NCBI RefSeq assembly: GCF_001306145.1
Contig: NZ_LGKO01000005.1
Span: 823,443-887,442, forward strand
From: Thermanaerothrix daxensis
GTDB taxonomy: Bacteria > Chloroflexota > Anaerolineae > Anaerolineales > Anaerolineaceae
Direction: 5' to 3'
DNA: 64,000 nt
Each line of letters starts with the position of its first letter. Within the stretch, counting starts at the first letter, position 1. The translations under genes were made by a program, and so were the position numbers. The notes beneath the pieces were generated by a model. That model worked only from the letters and a program-made list of their open reading frames with translations, had not been told where the DNA came from and searched no databases. This document shows, piece by piece, positions 9,352 to 18,711 of this stretch.

Positions 9352-10344
9352 TTAACGAGACACCATGCTATAAGGTGTACGTTCTTCCGAGCGATCCGTG
9401 GCAGGTGGTGGCTCAGGCGAGAGTGAGGATATTTTTTCTCGCAGGTCAGGTGTCATGGGGATTTCCAGAGCTTTTAGGACCCCTTCCAGCTGTTCTAGGT
9501 TCCGGGCGCCAATGATTGGGGCGGTTACAGCGGGGTGGCTGGCGACCCAGGCAATGGCCAGAGGGGCCGGTTCATAGCCATGCTCCTGGGAAAACCGGGT
9601 GAATCGTTCGGCAACTTCGTACATCCAGGGTTCCCCATAGCGGGTTCGATACATGGTGTTCTCAACAAGCCGACCTTTTTCAGGTTGGCGATTCACACCG
9701 TATTTTCCGCTCAGCAAGCCACCTCCAAGCGGGCTGTAGGGCACTACCCCGAGCCCCTCTGCCTGAGCCATGGGCAGGATTTCCACCTCTGCCTGACGTT
9801 TGACCAGATTGTACATGGGCTGAATGCAGGCGAAAGGCGTCCAGCCGTGATGTTGGGCGATCCCCAGGGCTTTTTCAATTTGCCAGGCAGCAAAATTGCT
9901 GGCAGCGGGATAGAGAATTTTGCCCTGGCGCACCAGGTCCTCCAATCCACGCAGAGTTTCCTCAAGATCGGTGAAGTCATCAAAATGATGGATGTAGTAA
10001 ATATCAATATAATCGGTGCTAAGCCGCCTGAGGCTGGCTTCTACGGCGTGCCTCAAATGTCTGCGCGAAGCGCCGCGTGCGTTAACATCAGGGCCTGTGG
10101 GGAAAAAGGCTTTGCTTGTTATAATCACTTCATCGCGATGGCCGGCGATCAGGCGTCCGAGGATGATCTCGGATTGGCCGCCGGCGTAAATATTGGCTGA
10201 GTCGAAGAAATTAATGCCTGCATCGCGACACCGTTGATACATGGCAGCCGCTGTCGCTTCGTCGGCTTCATGACCGAACGACATCGTACCAAAGCATAAC
10301 TTTGAAACCTTGACACCTGTTTTGCCTAAAAAACGATATTCCAT
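9352..10344 (-). CDS. Aldo/keto reductase
   Basis: The protein has 330 residues from the chosen start and is an NADPH-dependent (beta/alpha)8 oxidoreductase. The catalytic tetrad is visible: Asp and Tyr in FFDSANIYAGG, Lys in IITSKAF and His in YIHHFDD. The open frame extends 27 codons further upstream. I chose the ATG at 10344 because AGGAG sits 9 bases before it and MEYRFLGKTGVKVS is the usual family beginning. The substrate cannot be told. It is divergent from glgX across 80 bases, and is one of three aldo/keto reductases in the window. Confidence 0.88.
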   Translation of the reverse strand: MEYRFLGKTGVKVSKLCFGTMSFGHEADEATAAAMYQRCRDAGINFFDSANIYAGGQSEIILGRLIAGHRDEVIITSKAFFPTGPDVNARGASRRHLRHAVEASLRRLSTDYIDIYYIHHFDDFTDLEETLRGLEDLVRQGKILYPAASNFAAWQIEKALGIAQHHGWTPFACIQPMYNLVKRQAEVEILPMAQAEGLGVVPYSPLGGGLLSGKYGVNRQPEKGRLVENTMYRTRYGEPWMYEVAERFTRFSQEHGYEPAPLAIAWVASHPAVTAPIIGARNLEQLEGVLKALEIPMTPDLREKISSLSPEPPPATDRSEERTPYSMVSR

Positions 10345-10424
10345 GAGTCTTGCTCCTAAAAAATTCTTCTTCCTAAGAAAGATATTTTGATTGTAATCCT
10401 GTTTGCTCGTGCCGGAGAGGTGCA

Positions 10425-12497
10425 ATGTCCCAAATAAGAGTGTATCGCGGTCATAGTTACCCCTTAGGCGCTACGATCCACGATGGCGGTGTCAATTTTT
10501 CCCTCTTTTCCATGAACAGTGAGAGGGTAGATCTGCTCCTCTTTGAGAATCCAGAGGATTCTGAACCTCAGCATGTGATCCGCTTGAATCCTGACGAGCA
10601 TCGGACCTTTGCCTACTGGCACGTATATATCAGTGGGATTGGTGCGGGGCAAATTTATGCCTACCGTGTGTACGGTCCTCATGATCCGGAACGTGGTCTT
10701 CGTTTTGATCCCAGCAAGCTCTTGTTGGATCCTTATGCTCGTGTGATTGTCAATACAGAAAACTACCGCCGTGAAGCTGCGCTGCAACCCGGAAGCGACT
10801 GGGGACACCTGATGAAATGTGCGGTGATGGATCCTCGTGGCTACAATTGGGAGGGGGATGAGCACCTGCGTTTACCTTACGCCCAGACGGTAATCTACGA
10901 ACTCCATGTGGGCGGTTTTACGCGCCATCCTTCCTCTGGAGTTGCTAAGGAGAAGCGGGGCACATATGCAGGCCTGATCGAAAAAATTCCTTACCTCAAG
11001 TCTTTGGGCATCACCTCAGTAGAACTGATGCCGGTACAACAGTTCGATGAACAAGATGCGCCCCCGGGGTTGACCAATTACTGGGGATATAGCCCAATCG
11101 CCTTTTTTGCTCCTCATCGAGGTTATAGTTCGCGTCAGGATATCTTAGGCCCAGTAGATGAGTTCCGCGATATGGTCAAAGCCCTGCATCGGGCAGGAAT
11201 TGAGGTCATTCTCGATGTGGTTTTCAATCATACGGCTGAGGGAGATCATCGAGGGCCAACTCTGGGCTTTAAGGGGCTTGAAAACCGCATTTATTACATG
11301 CTTGATCCTCGTGACCCCTCTCGTTATTTGAACTTCAGCGGGTGCGGAAATACCTTGAATACCAATAATTCTATAGTAAGACGTTTGATCCTGGATGCCT
11401 TACGCTATTGGGTGCAGGTGATGCATGTGGATGGCTTCCGTTTTGATCTTGCTTCAGTGATGGCGCGGGATGAGGATGGGCAATTGCTTAAAAATCCCCC
11501 CATCCTCTGGGAGATTGAAACCGACCCCGTATTGGCTGGAACCAAGATCATTGCTGAAGCCTGGGATGCAACCGGTCTCTATCAGGTGGGAACGTTCATT
11601 GGACATCGCTGGGCTGAATGGAATGCGCGCTTTCGAGACGATGTGCGTCGTTTCATACGAGGGGATGAGAGCATGGTTTGGGATTTCGCAAACCGACTGA
11701 TCGGCAGCCCCGATTTATTCCGTCAGCCTGATCGTGAGCCTAATCGAAGCATTAACTTCGTCACTTGTCATGATGGTTTTACTTTGAACGACCTGGTTTC
11801 ATATAACCAGAAGCATAATGAGGCAAACCTTGAAGATAATCGGGACGGGGTTGAGGAAAATTATTCCTGGAATTGTGGCATTGAGGGCCCGAGCGAAGAC
11901 CCTGAGGTCGAAAGATTGCGTCAGCGGCAGATCCGCAATTTTCTGGTGGCGTTACTGGTTGCGCAGGGAACACCAATGCTCTTAATGGGGGATGAGGTCC
12001 GGCGTACTCAGCAGGGAAACAATAATGCCTATTGTCAAGATAACGAAATTTCCTGGCTGGATTGGGGGTTATTGGAGCGCGAAAAGGGACTGTGGCGGTT
12101 TGTCCAGACGTTGCTGGCCTTCACCCAGTCCTACCACATATTCCGCGAGGAATCTTTTTGGGCCCGCAAACCGGGTGAGAACACCCCACGTATTGCCTGG
12201 CATGGAGTAAAGCGTAATCACCCTGATTGGCGGAGCATTTCCCATTCACTGGCAATCGAATTATGCTGCGCTGAAGCCGGAGAGCATGTCTATGTGGCTT
12301 TCAATGCCTATTGGGAGCCTTTAACTTTTGAACTGCCTTTGTTGCCCTCAGGGCAATGCTGGTATCGGTTGGTAGATACCAGTTTGCCCAGCCCCGAGGA
12401 TATTTATGATCTGCGCCAGGCACCCTCAATCAAGGGGGACACCTATACCTTAGCCGCGCGTAGCAGTCTCATTCTGGTTGCCCAGTCCGAAGGATGA
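10425..12497 (+). CDS. glgX: Glycogen debranching enzyme GlgX (isoamylase type)
   Basis: This 690-residue enzyme hydrolyses alpha-1,6 branches of glycogen or related alpha-glucans. An N-terminal CBM48 region (about 1-130, YPLGATIHDGGVNFSLFS) precedes the GH13 subfamily 11 barrel. Catalytic residues are Asp341 in GFRFDLA, Glu378 in IIAEAWD and Asp450 in TCHDGF; VFNHTAEG is also present. GGAGAGG precedes the ATG. Length and domain order are standard. It ends 18 bases from the convergent radical SAM gene. Two further glycoside hydrolases of alpha-glucans occur at 39 and 58 kb. Confidence 0.94.
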   Translation: MSQIRVYRGHSYPLGATIHDGGVNFSLFSMNSERVDLLLFENPEDSEPQHVIRLNPDEHRTFAYWHVYISGIGAGQIYAYRVYGPHDPERGLRFDPSKLLLDPYARVIVNTENYRREAALQPGSDWGHLMKCAVMDPRGYNWEGDEHLRLPYAQTVIYELHVGGFTRHPSSGVAKEKRGTYAGLIEKIPYLKSLGITSVELMPVQQFDEQDAPPGLTNYWGYSPIAFFAPHRGYSSRQDILGPVDEFRDMVKALHRAGIEVILDVVFNHTAEGDHRGPTLGFKGLENRIYYMLDPRDPSRYLNFSGCGNTLNTNNSIVRRLILDALRYWVQVMHVDGFRFDLASVMARDEDGQLLKNPPILWEIETDPVLAGTKIIAEAWDATGLYQVGTFIGHRWAEWNARFRDDVRRFIRGDESMVWDFANRLIGSPDLFRQPDREPNRSINFVTCHDGFTLNDLVSYNQKHNEANLEDNRDGVEENYSWNCGIEGPSEDPEVERLRQRQIRNFLVALLVAQGTPMLLMGDEVRRTQQGNNNAYCQDNEISWLDWGLLEREKGLWRFVQTLLAFTQSYHIFREESFWARKPGENTPRIAWHGVKRNHPDWRSISHSLAIELCCAEAGEHVYVAFNAYWEPLTFELPLLPSGQCWYRLVDTSLPSPEDIYDLRQAPSIKGDTYTLAARSSLILVAQSEG

Positions 12498-12515
12498 TCG
12501 GAGATGTAAGCCGGT

Positions 12516-13424
12516 TCATCGGTCCAGCCGATATAAACCTGCTTGGTGGGCGGCTTCGACGGCTTGGCGATACTCTTCGGGGGTAATGCGCCGGTTGATT
12601 TCCGGGTACCAGTGGGCTCGGTAAGTGGGGTAGTACTGTTCCATTATATTCAGATAAGTGTGAGGCGAGATCTCCTGAGCCAGGAAGCGAACAATGGCTT
12701 CGGTTCCAGCCAGATGGTTGGGCAAGACAAGGTGGCGAACCAATAATCCACGCGTCGCCAAGCCATTTTCATCCAGTTGCAAATCTCCAACCTGGCGATG
12801 CATTTCTCGCACGGCTGCCTGGTTGATCTGGGGGTAATTTGGAATACGGGAGTAGCGCTTGGCAATTTCGGCGTCGGCGTACTTCATATCCGGCATGTAG
12901 ATATCAACCACCCCATCAAGCAGTTGCAAGCTTTCCATGGAGTCGTAACCTCCGGTGTTGTAAACCAGGGGGATACGTAGACCGGCTTGAGCCGCGATCA
13001 GCACGGCGGCTAGAATTTGGGCGACCACGTGGCTGGGTGAGACCAGGTTTATATTGTGACAGCCCAAATGTTGCAAGCGGAGCATAATTTCCGCCAGTTC
13101 TTCCGGTTCGACCTCAACCCCGGCATCGGTCTGGCTGATTTCGTAATTCTGACAGTACTGACAGCGAAGATTGCAATGGGTAAAAAAGATGGTTCCCGAA
13201 CCCCGCCAGCCTCGTAGCGGGGCTTCTTCACCGAAATGCGGGCCGTAACTGCTGATTTTGGCTTTTTCCCCGGTTCGGCAAACCCCTAACTGACCTGCGC
13301 GACGATTAACTCTGCACTTCCAGGCGCATAGATCGCAGGCTTCCAGGTGAGCGTAAGCAGTTTCAACGCGTCGTTTGAGTTCGCCACTCTCCAGGAGTTT
13401 GAGGTAGGAGGGTTGGAACCCCAT
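12516..13424 (-). CDS. Radical SAM protein, PflX type (COG1313-like)
   Basis: The protein has 302 residues. The radical SAM cluster motif is CNLRCQYC (CxxxCxxC), in the sequence FTHCNLRCQYCQNYEIS. Before it is a second Cys group, CDLCAWKCRVNRRAGQLGVC, typical of the PflX branch related to pyruvate formate-lyase activating enzymes. No glycyl-radical enzyme is in the window, so its target is unknown. It follows livF by 14 bases on the same strand and may be co-transcribed with the liv operon; no clear ribosome binding site is seen. Confidence 0.85.
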   Translation of the reverse strand: MGFQPSYLKLLESGELKRRVETAYAHLEACDLCAWKCRVNRRAGQLGVCRTGEKAKISSYGPHFGEEAPLRGWRGSGTIFFTHCNLRCQYCQNYEISQTDAGVEVEPEELAEIMLRLQHLGCHNINLVSPSHVVAQILAAVLIAAQAGLRIPLVYNTGGYDSMESLQLLDGVVDIYMPDMKYADAEIAKRYSRIPNYPQINQAAVREMHRQVGDLQLDENGLATRGLLVRHLVLPNHLAGTEAIVRFLAQEISPHTYLNIMEQYYPTYRAHWYPEINRRITPEEYRQAVEAAHQAGLYRLDR

Positions 13425-13438
13425 AAAAAGTGAGAGTC

Positions 13439-14146
13439 TTACACGCCCAAGTAAGCGGCTTTGACCATCGGGTTTTCTGCTACTTCCTTGGCTGTGCCTG
13501 AAAGCACGATTCGCCCTGTTTCAAGCACGTAAGCCCGGTGCGCGATGGATAATGCCATGTGAGCATTTTGTTCTACTAGGAGGATGCTGGTGCCCTGTTG
13601 GTTAATTTCCTGGATGATGCGGAAAATCTCTTCTACCAGGATTGGACTGAGCCCCATGGAGGGTTCGTCGAGGAGCAAAAGGGTGGGGCGGCTCATGAGA
13701 CCGCGCCCCATGGCAAGCATTTGTTGCTCGCCACCCGAGAGGGTTCCCCCGAGTTGGTTAATGCGCTCTTTGAGGCGTGGGAAGGAAGCGAAGACCCGTT
13801 CCATGGTGCGTTGAATCTCATTGGGGTCATTGCGGGTGTAGGCCCCCATGAGCAGATTTTCACGTACTGTCAGGGGAGCGAAAATTTTGCGCCCCTCCGG
13901 TACGTGGCTGATGCCCATCTTGACAATTTCTTGGGCAGGGGTATTGGTAATATCTCGCCCTTTGTAACGAATATAACCGGTACGGGTGCGCAAAAGTCCG
14001 GAAATGGTGCGCAGAGTAGTGGATTTTCCAGCGCCATTAGCGCCAATGAGGGTAACGATTTCTCCTTCCTCCACATGAAAAGAGATTCCCTGGAGGGCGT
14101 GAATGGCGCCGTAGTACACATTTAGATTATGGACTTCAAGCAGCAT
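13439..14146 (-). CDS. livF: Branched-chain amino acid ABC transporter, ATP-binding protein LivF
   Basis: This 235-residue cytoplasmic ATPase powers the LIV uptake system. It has Walker A GANGAGKST, signature LSGGEQQMLAMGR, Walker B LLLLDEPSMGL and the switch His in VEQNAH. The size is typical of LivF. Its start lies inside the last 11 bases of livG, with AAAGGAG as ribosome binding site, which suggests coupled translation and equal amounts of the two ATPases. Confidence 0.95.
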   Translation of the reverse strand: MLLEVHNLNVYYGAIHALQGISFHVEEGEIVTLIGANGAGKSTTLRTISGLLRTRTGYIRYKGRDITNTPAQEIVKMGISHVPEGRKIFAPLTVRENLLMGAYTRNDPNEIQRTMERVFASFPRLKERINQLGGTLSGGEQQMLAMGRGLMSRPTLLLLDEPSMGLSPILVEEIFRIIQEINQQGTSILLVEQNAHMALSIAHRAYVLETGRIVLSGTAKEVAENPMVKAAYLGV

Positions 14147-14939
14147 GGGTCACTCCTTTCCCCAGGTAGGCTTCGATGACCAGCGGGTTCTCTTGAATTT
14201 CCTTGGGGGTTCCTCGGGCGATTACCTGGCCAAAGTCCATCACTGTGATCCACTCACAGATGCCCATGACCACGCGCATTTGATGTTCGATGAGCAAGAT
14301 GGTCAGATTGAAGCGCTCGCGGATAAAGTGGATCAGATCCATGAGTTCAATAATCTCGCGCGGGTTCATACCGGCGGCGGGCTCATCCAGGAGCAAAAGT
14401 TTGGGGTTACAGGCCAATGCTCGTGCAATTTCGACCCGACGTTGTTCACCGTAGGGTAGATTTTTGGCGGTCTCGTTGTAAATTCGGTCGAGCTGAAAGA
14501 TGCTGAGGAAATCCAATGCCTGTTCGGTCAATTCTTTTTCCTTAATATTAAAACGCGAGGTGCGTAGCAAGCCATCGCTCAGCGTGTAGCCGCAGTGAGG
14601 GTGGTATGCAATGCGCACATTATCCAGAACCGTGAGGTTGGGGAACAGGCGAATATTCTGAAAGGTTCGTGCTATGCCCATGCGGGTAATCTCATGAGGT
14701 TCCAGACCAACGATGTTAGTCCCGTTGAAGAAAATCTCTCCGCTGGTGGGCACATACAATCCCGTAATCATATTAAACACCGTGGTTTTCCCGGCACCGT
14801 TGGGGCCGATCAAACCCACCAGTTCACCGTGTTTCAGGGTCAGGTCGAAATTACGTACCGCTGCTAGGCCGCCGAAGAATTTCGTCAGACCGCGAATTTC
14901 AAGCACAGTGGGAGAAGTCGAGGTTGCGGAGGTCTCCAT
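14136..14939 (-). CDS. livG: Branched-chain amino acid ABC transporter, ATP-binding protein LivG
   Basis: This 267-residue partner ATPase of LivF has Walker A GPNGAGKTT, a LivG-type signature LPYGEQRRVEIARAL, Walker B LLLLDEPAAGMN and IEHQMRVV. The C-terminal GTPKEIQENPLVIEAYLG element is characteristic of LivG. A GAGGAG site lies 6 bases before the ATG. It is 11 bases downstream of livM and overlaps livF. Confidence 0.95.
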   Translation of the reverse strand: METSATSTSPTVLEIRGLTKFFGGLAAVRNFDLTLKHGELVGLIGPNGAGKTTVFNMITGLYVPTSGEIFFNGTNIVGLEPHEITRMGIARTFQNIRLFPNLTVLDNVRIAYHPHCGYTLSDGLLRTSRFNIKEKELTEQALDFLSIFQLDRIYNETAKNLPYGEQRRVEIARALACNPKLLLLDEPAAGMNPREIIELMDLIHFIRERFNLTILLIEHQMRVVMGICEWITVMDFGQVIARGTPKEIQENPLVIEAYLGKGVTHAA

Positions 14940-14950
14940 GGGTGCTCCTC

Positions 14951-16309
14951 TCAGATTGCGCTCTTATGAGCGGGTTCAGGCTGTTGGCGTGGGGCGGTAA
15001 TAAACTCAGGTCCTTTGAGAAAGCCCCATTCAATGGATCCGAACAACCCCTGCGGGCGAATGAGCATCAAGAGAAGCAGAGTGATTGGGTAAAGAACAAA
15101 GCGCCACGTGGGTGCCTCGGTACCCATTTGGCTCAACAGCACGCGCAGCATACCTTCGAGGAAGAAGATCCAACCAAAGGACGCGGCAATGGTTCCGGTC
15201 ATGCTCCCTAAACCGCCAAACACCACAATAATAAGAGGGTTGAAACCAGCCAGGAAGTTGAAGGTGCCTGGGCTCAGGAATCCAATGTAGTGGGCATATA
15301 CTGCCCCTCCGATTCCGGCGAAGAAACTGCCGACTACAAAAGACATCAACTTGGCGCCAGCCACGTCAATTCCCATGGCTTTGGCCGCGATTTCGTCTTC
15401 GCGTACAGCGACGATGGAACGGCCCGTGCTGGAATGAACAAGGTTGCGCATAATGATGATCACTGCCATCATGAAGAAGAATGCCGAGAACCAGGTGGTC
15501 AGTTTGGGAATTCCGATCATACCTCGCCCACCTTTCATCTCAGGGAAAGGCAGGATGGTATCGGAATTTATCATTAAGGTGTTGACCACAATGGTAAACC
15601 CCAGAGTAGCGATGCCAAAATAATCGCTTCCCAGCGTTAGCACGGGTAGGCCAAAAAGAAACGAGATTTGGGCGGCAAAAATTCCAGCCAGGATGACCGC
15701 CAGGAAGTAAATGACCTGCTGCGCCACGGGAGAATTGAGAGGGCCCGGCTCGGCCACTGAGCCCAAGAGTGGGGTCAGCAAGGGGTTTAGTTGATTGCCC
15801 AGATAAACAGCAGCGGCTCCGGTGATCAAAGCGCCGATCAGGTAAAGGGTGAACGATGAAAGGACCGGAATGCCTCGAAAACGCTGAAGCCATTTATTGA
15901 TTCCAAGCAGGGTCAGAGTGCCGATTAAAGCGCCCAGCCCCAGGACTAACAACCCTCGTGCATCTCCGTTAATCCAGCGATAGGTAATATCGGCTGCGGC
16001 GTACGCACCAATTCCATAGAAGCCCCATTGCCCCAGGCTGAACTGGCCGTTGAAGCCGTAGATCAGATTCAGCCCCAGTGCCACCATGGTCATTGCAGAG
16101 GCCTGGAAGAGCAAACCGCTGTCAAAGTTGTTGAGTAAACGGAACCCATTGATATCTGTTAAGGCCAATTGCACAATGCCAAATGCCCCCACCAGGCCGG
16201 CAATTTTGATCCAGATAGATGGGCGGGCGAGAAGCCACATGAGTCCGTACAGGTAGGCGATAATGGCAATGATTTTGACCAGAGAACCCAGTAGGAATCC
16301 CAATTCCAT
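14951..16309 (-). CDS. livM: Branched-chain amino acid ABC transporter permease LivM
   Basis: The 452-residue inner-membrane permease has the conserved cytoplasmic loop VREDEIAAKAMGID that contacts the ATPases, and the LivM landmarks LIYGFNGQFSLGQWGFYGIGAY and FGGLGSMTGT. It is longer than a typical LivM of about 360-420 residues because of extra N-terminal helices and a central membrane insertion around residues 150-240. AAGGAG precedes the ATG. It lies 12 bases after livH. Confidence 0.93.
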   Translation of the reverse strand: MELGFLLGSLVKIIAIIAYLYGLMWLLARPSIWIKIAGLVGAFGIVQLALTDINGFRLLNNFDSGLLFQASAMTMVALGLNLIYGFNGQFSLGQWGFYGIGAYAAADITYRWINGDARGLLVLGLGALIGTLTLLGINKWLQRFRGIPVLSSFTLYLIGALITGAAAVYLGNQLNPLLTPLLGSVAEPGPLNSPVAQQVIYFLAVILAGIFAAQISFLFGLPVLTLGSDYFGIATLGFTIVVNTLMINSDTILPFPEMKGGRGMIGIPKLTTWFSAFFFMMAVIIIMRNLVHSSTGRSIVAVREDEIAAKAMGIDVAGAKLMSFVVGSFFAGIGGAVYAHYIGFLSPGTFNFLAGFNPLIIVVFGGLGSMTGTIAASFGWIFFLEGMLRVLLSQMGTEAPTWRFVLYPITLLLLMLIRPQGLFGSIEWGFLKGPEFITAPRQQPEPAHKSAI

Positions 16310-16321
16310 GGATCGTTCTCC

Positions 16322-17443
16322 TTAGGCTTTTTCTTTTTCGGGCTCGCCGAAGATGCCGGTAGGGCGGAGGAGCAGCACGATAATCAGAATGGTAAAGGCT
16401 ACCGCGTCGCGCATCGGCGTGGAAATGTAACCCATGGTCATGGCTTCAGCCTGACCCATGATGAGTGCTCCCACAAGGGCGCCCGGGATGCTGCCAATCC
16501 CCCCTAGTACGGCTGCCACGAAGGCTTTTAGTCCGGGTAGAATGCCCAATTGGGTCCAAATAAGGCTGTAAGCGATGGCGTATAATACGCCTCCTGCGCC
16601 AGCGAAAGCGGCCCCAACAGCAAATGTGAATGAAATTACTCGATCCACATCAATGCCCATCAGGCGGGCTGCCTGACGATCATAGGAGCAAGCCCGCATG
16701 GCGATACCAATCTTTGTACGTCGAACCAGATATTGTAGGAAGAGCTGGATAAGTACCGAAACGCCGATGATGATGAGGAAGATATTAGAAAATGTAACGC
16801 TGTTTTCCGGCGCCTGTTGGCCGGGCATAACCAGGTGAATCCCATTTTTGATGTACCAGGCAACGACCTCGAAGGGGCGCTCATAAGGAATAAAACGCGG
16901 GGAAAAGACAAAATTCAGAGCCCCATAAAATTCCAAAAAGAATGACACACCGATTGCCGTAATGAGAGCCGAAATACGCGGAGCATCGCGTAGTGGTTTG
17001 TAGGCAACCCGCTCAATGGTGATGGCCAGGATGACACAAACCAACATGGATAGGAGGATGACCGTAATAGAACCGATGAGAACGCTGAGAGTGGGGTTAA
17101 TACCGGGGAAGGCGCTGGCTGGCCATTGATGCAGACGATACTTGGCAACAGCATAATAACTGGCGAACGCCCCTACCATAAACACATCACCATGGGCAAA
17201 ATTGATTAATTTGACAATTCCATAGACCATGGTGTAACCCAGGGCGATCATGGCGTACACAAACCCTAGTTGAAGGCCACTGATAAATATCTGGGCAAAC
17301 AGGGTGGGATTCTTTATCAGGTTCGTGCCAAGAATATAAGCGACGACTAAGCCCAAAAGAATGAAAAAGCCTCTACCAACCCAAATTAAGGGCTGACGTT
17401 GCTGGTAGATGACCGGGGTGGAGGGTGCTTGTGCGGTTTGCAT
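16322..17443 (-). CDS. livH: Branched-chain amino acid ABC transporter permease LivH
   Basis: The 373-residue permease shows the LivH signature YTMVYGIVKLINFAHGD and the ATPase-contact loop CSYDRQAARLMGID. Most LivH proteins have about 300 residues. Here about 60 extra N-terminal residues carry an additional hydrophobic segment (FILLGLVVAYILGTNLI). It is separated from livK by 92 bases that hold a strong hairpin, the common arrangement when the binding protein is made in excess over the membrane subunits. Confidence 0.94.
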   Translation of the reverse strand: MQTAQAPSTPVIYQQRQPLIWVGRGFFILLGLVVAYILGTNLIKNPTLFAQIFISGLQLGFVYAMIALGYTMVYGIVKLINFAHGDVFMVGAFASYYAVAKYRLHQWPASAFPGINPTLSVLIGSITVILLSMLVCVILAITIERVAYKPLRDAPRISALITAIGVSFFLEFYGALNFVFSPRFIPYERPFEVVAWYIKNGIHLVMPGQQAPENSVTFSNIFLIIIGVSVLIQLFLQYLVRRTKIGIAMRACSYDRQAARLMGIDVDRVISFTFAVGAAFAGAGGVLYAIAYSLIWTQLGILPGLKAFVAAVLGGIGSIPGALVGALIMGQAEAMTMGYISTPMRDAVAFTILIIVLLLRPTGIFGEPEKEKA

Positions 17444-17477
17444 AGGCTATAGGCTCCCAATGCCAGATTTGCAGCAT

Positions 17478-17509
17478 GCGGGGGAGCGACCTGGGTTGTC
17501 GCTCCCCGC
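17478..17509 (-). terminator. Hairpin between livK and livH, likely partial terminator or mRNA-stabilising element
   Basis: A 12-bp GC-rich inverted repeat (GCGGGGAGCGAC and complement, with one bulged base) encloses a 7-base loop. No T-run follows on the minus strand, so complete termination is not expected. By analogy with other binding-protein operons, it may protect the livK message from 3-prime decay and lower expression of livHMGF. Confidence 0.6.
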
Positions 17510-17535
17510 TTTGAACTGCACTTGCTAAAAGGAGG

Positions 17536-18711
17536 TCACGGATTAACCACAGTTTCGAATCTGACGGCTCCGTCTTTGACAGCCAGGATGACCGCCGATT
17601 TGATCGGATTGTGGTTGGCATCGAAAGTGATTTGACCGGAGACACCGCTGAATTTGATCTTCTCCAGGGTATCTTTCACCTTGGCGGTGTCGGTAGTGCC
17701 GGCCTGGTTGATGGCCTCAAGCAACAGGTTGGTGGCATCATAAGCCAGCGCCGCCAGCGCATCGGGGACCTTGGGGTTGCCGTTTTCATCCTTGTATTTC
17801 TCGCCGTAAGCCTTGCGGAAGTTCTGGACCTCGGGCCGCGGGTCATCCGGTGAGTAGTGGTTGGTGAAGAAGCCACCATCTGCAGCGGCCAGATCCAGAT
17901 CGGCGGAATCCCAACCATCGCCACCTACAAAGGGAACGTTGATGCCCTTTTCCTTGGCCTGCTTCATGACCAGGTTCACAATGTTGTAGTAGTCAGGTAG
18001 ATAGACAACATCGGGCTTGGCATCGGCGATCTGAGCGAGGATGGCCGAGAAGTCCGTGTCTTTATCGGTGTAGGTTGCTTTGCCAACAATCTCACCACCC
18101 AGGGCAGTAAAGGCCTTCTCAAATTCCTCGGCCAGGCCCTTAACGTAGTCGTTAGCCTGATCTAGCATGATAAACGCCTTCTTGGCACCCAGTTTTTCCC
18201 AGGCGAACTTGGCGCCAACCTGTCCCTGGAAGGGATCAATAAAGCAGGCGCGGAAGATGTAGGGCTTCACCTTGCCTTGGCTATCCACCGTCACGCTGAC
18301 GTTGGTGGAAGTGGGGCTGATTTGCAACACGCCCTTGGCGTTGGCAATTTCCGATACCGGGATGGACGCTTTGGAGCAGACTTCACCGATGATGAACTTC
18401 ACGCCATCCTGGTCAATGACTTTGTTGGCTGCATTAACGGCCGGATCGGGGGTGCACTGGCTGTCTTCCACAATGGGCACGATCTTCATGCCCAGCACAC
18501 CACCCTTCGCATTCCATTCATCGATAGCCATCAGAGCACCATCGCGGGTGGAGACACCGAACGTGGGCACAGGGCCCGAAAGAGGGGCCAGAATGGCGAC
18601 CTTAAGTTCTTTGGCTTGCGCCTCGCCGCCACCCCCACCGCTACTAGGAGCACAGGCTGCCAGGATCATGGCCAAAGCAACAATAGCATACAGGAACTTA
18701 ACCGAGCGCAT
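17536..18711 (-). CDS. livK: Branched-chain amino acid ABC transporter, substrate-binding lipoprotein LivK
   Basis: The protein has 391 residues. The signal peptide ends in the lipobox LAAC at residue 20, followed by a Ser/Gly linker, so the mature protein is lipid-anchored at the outer face of the membrane. The mature part is a type I periplasmic binding fold (LKVAILAPLSGPVPTFG, ANKVIDQDGVKFIIG). Two Cys (SQCTPD, GEVCSK) may form the disulfide known in LIV-binding proteins. AGGAGGAG lies just before the ATG. A consensus promoter lies about 200 bases upstream, leaving a long leader with its own start-like signal. Confidence 0.94.
   Translation of the reverse strand: MRSVKFLYAIVALAMILAACAPSSGGGGGEAQAKELKVAILAPLSGPVPTFGVSTRDGALMAIDEWNAKGGVLGMKIVPIVEDSQCTPDPAVNAANKVIDQDGVKFIIGEVCSKASIPVSEIANAKGVLQISPTSTNVSVTVDSQGKVKPYIFRACFIDPFQGQVGAKFAWEKLGAKKAFIMLDQANDYVKGLAEEFEKAFTALGGEIVGKATYTDKDTDFSAILAQIADAKPDVVYLPDYYNIVNLVMKQAKEKGINVPFVGGDGWDSADLDLAAADGGFFTNHYSPDDPRPEVQNFRKAYGEKYKDENGNPKVPDALAALAYDATNLLLEAINQAGTTDTAKVKDTLEKIKFSGVSGQITFDANHNPIKSAVILAVKDGAVRFETVVNP

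Noticed and set aside
9535..10200. 221-codon plus-strand frame
   Set aside because: It is antisense to the aldo/keto reductase, has no family features and no ribosome site.
13598..14125. 175-codon plus-strand frame
   Set aside because: It lies wholly antisense to livF, which has all ATPase motifs.
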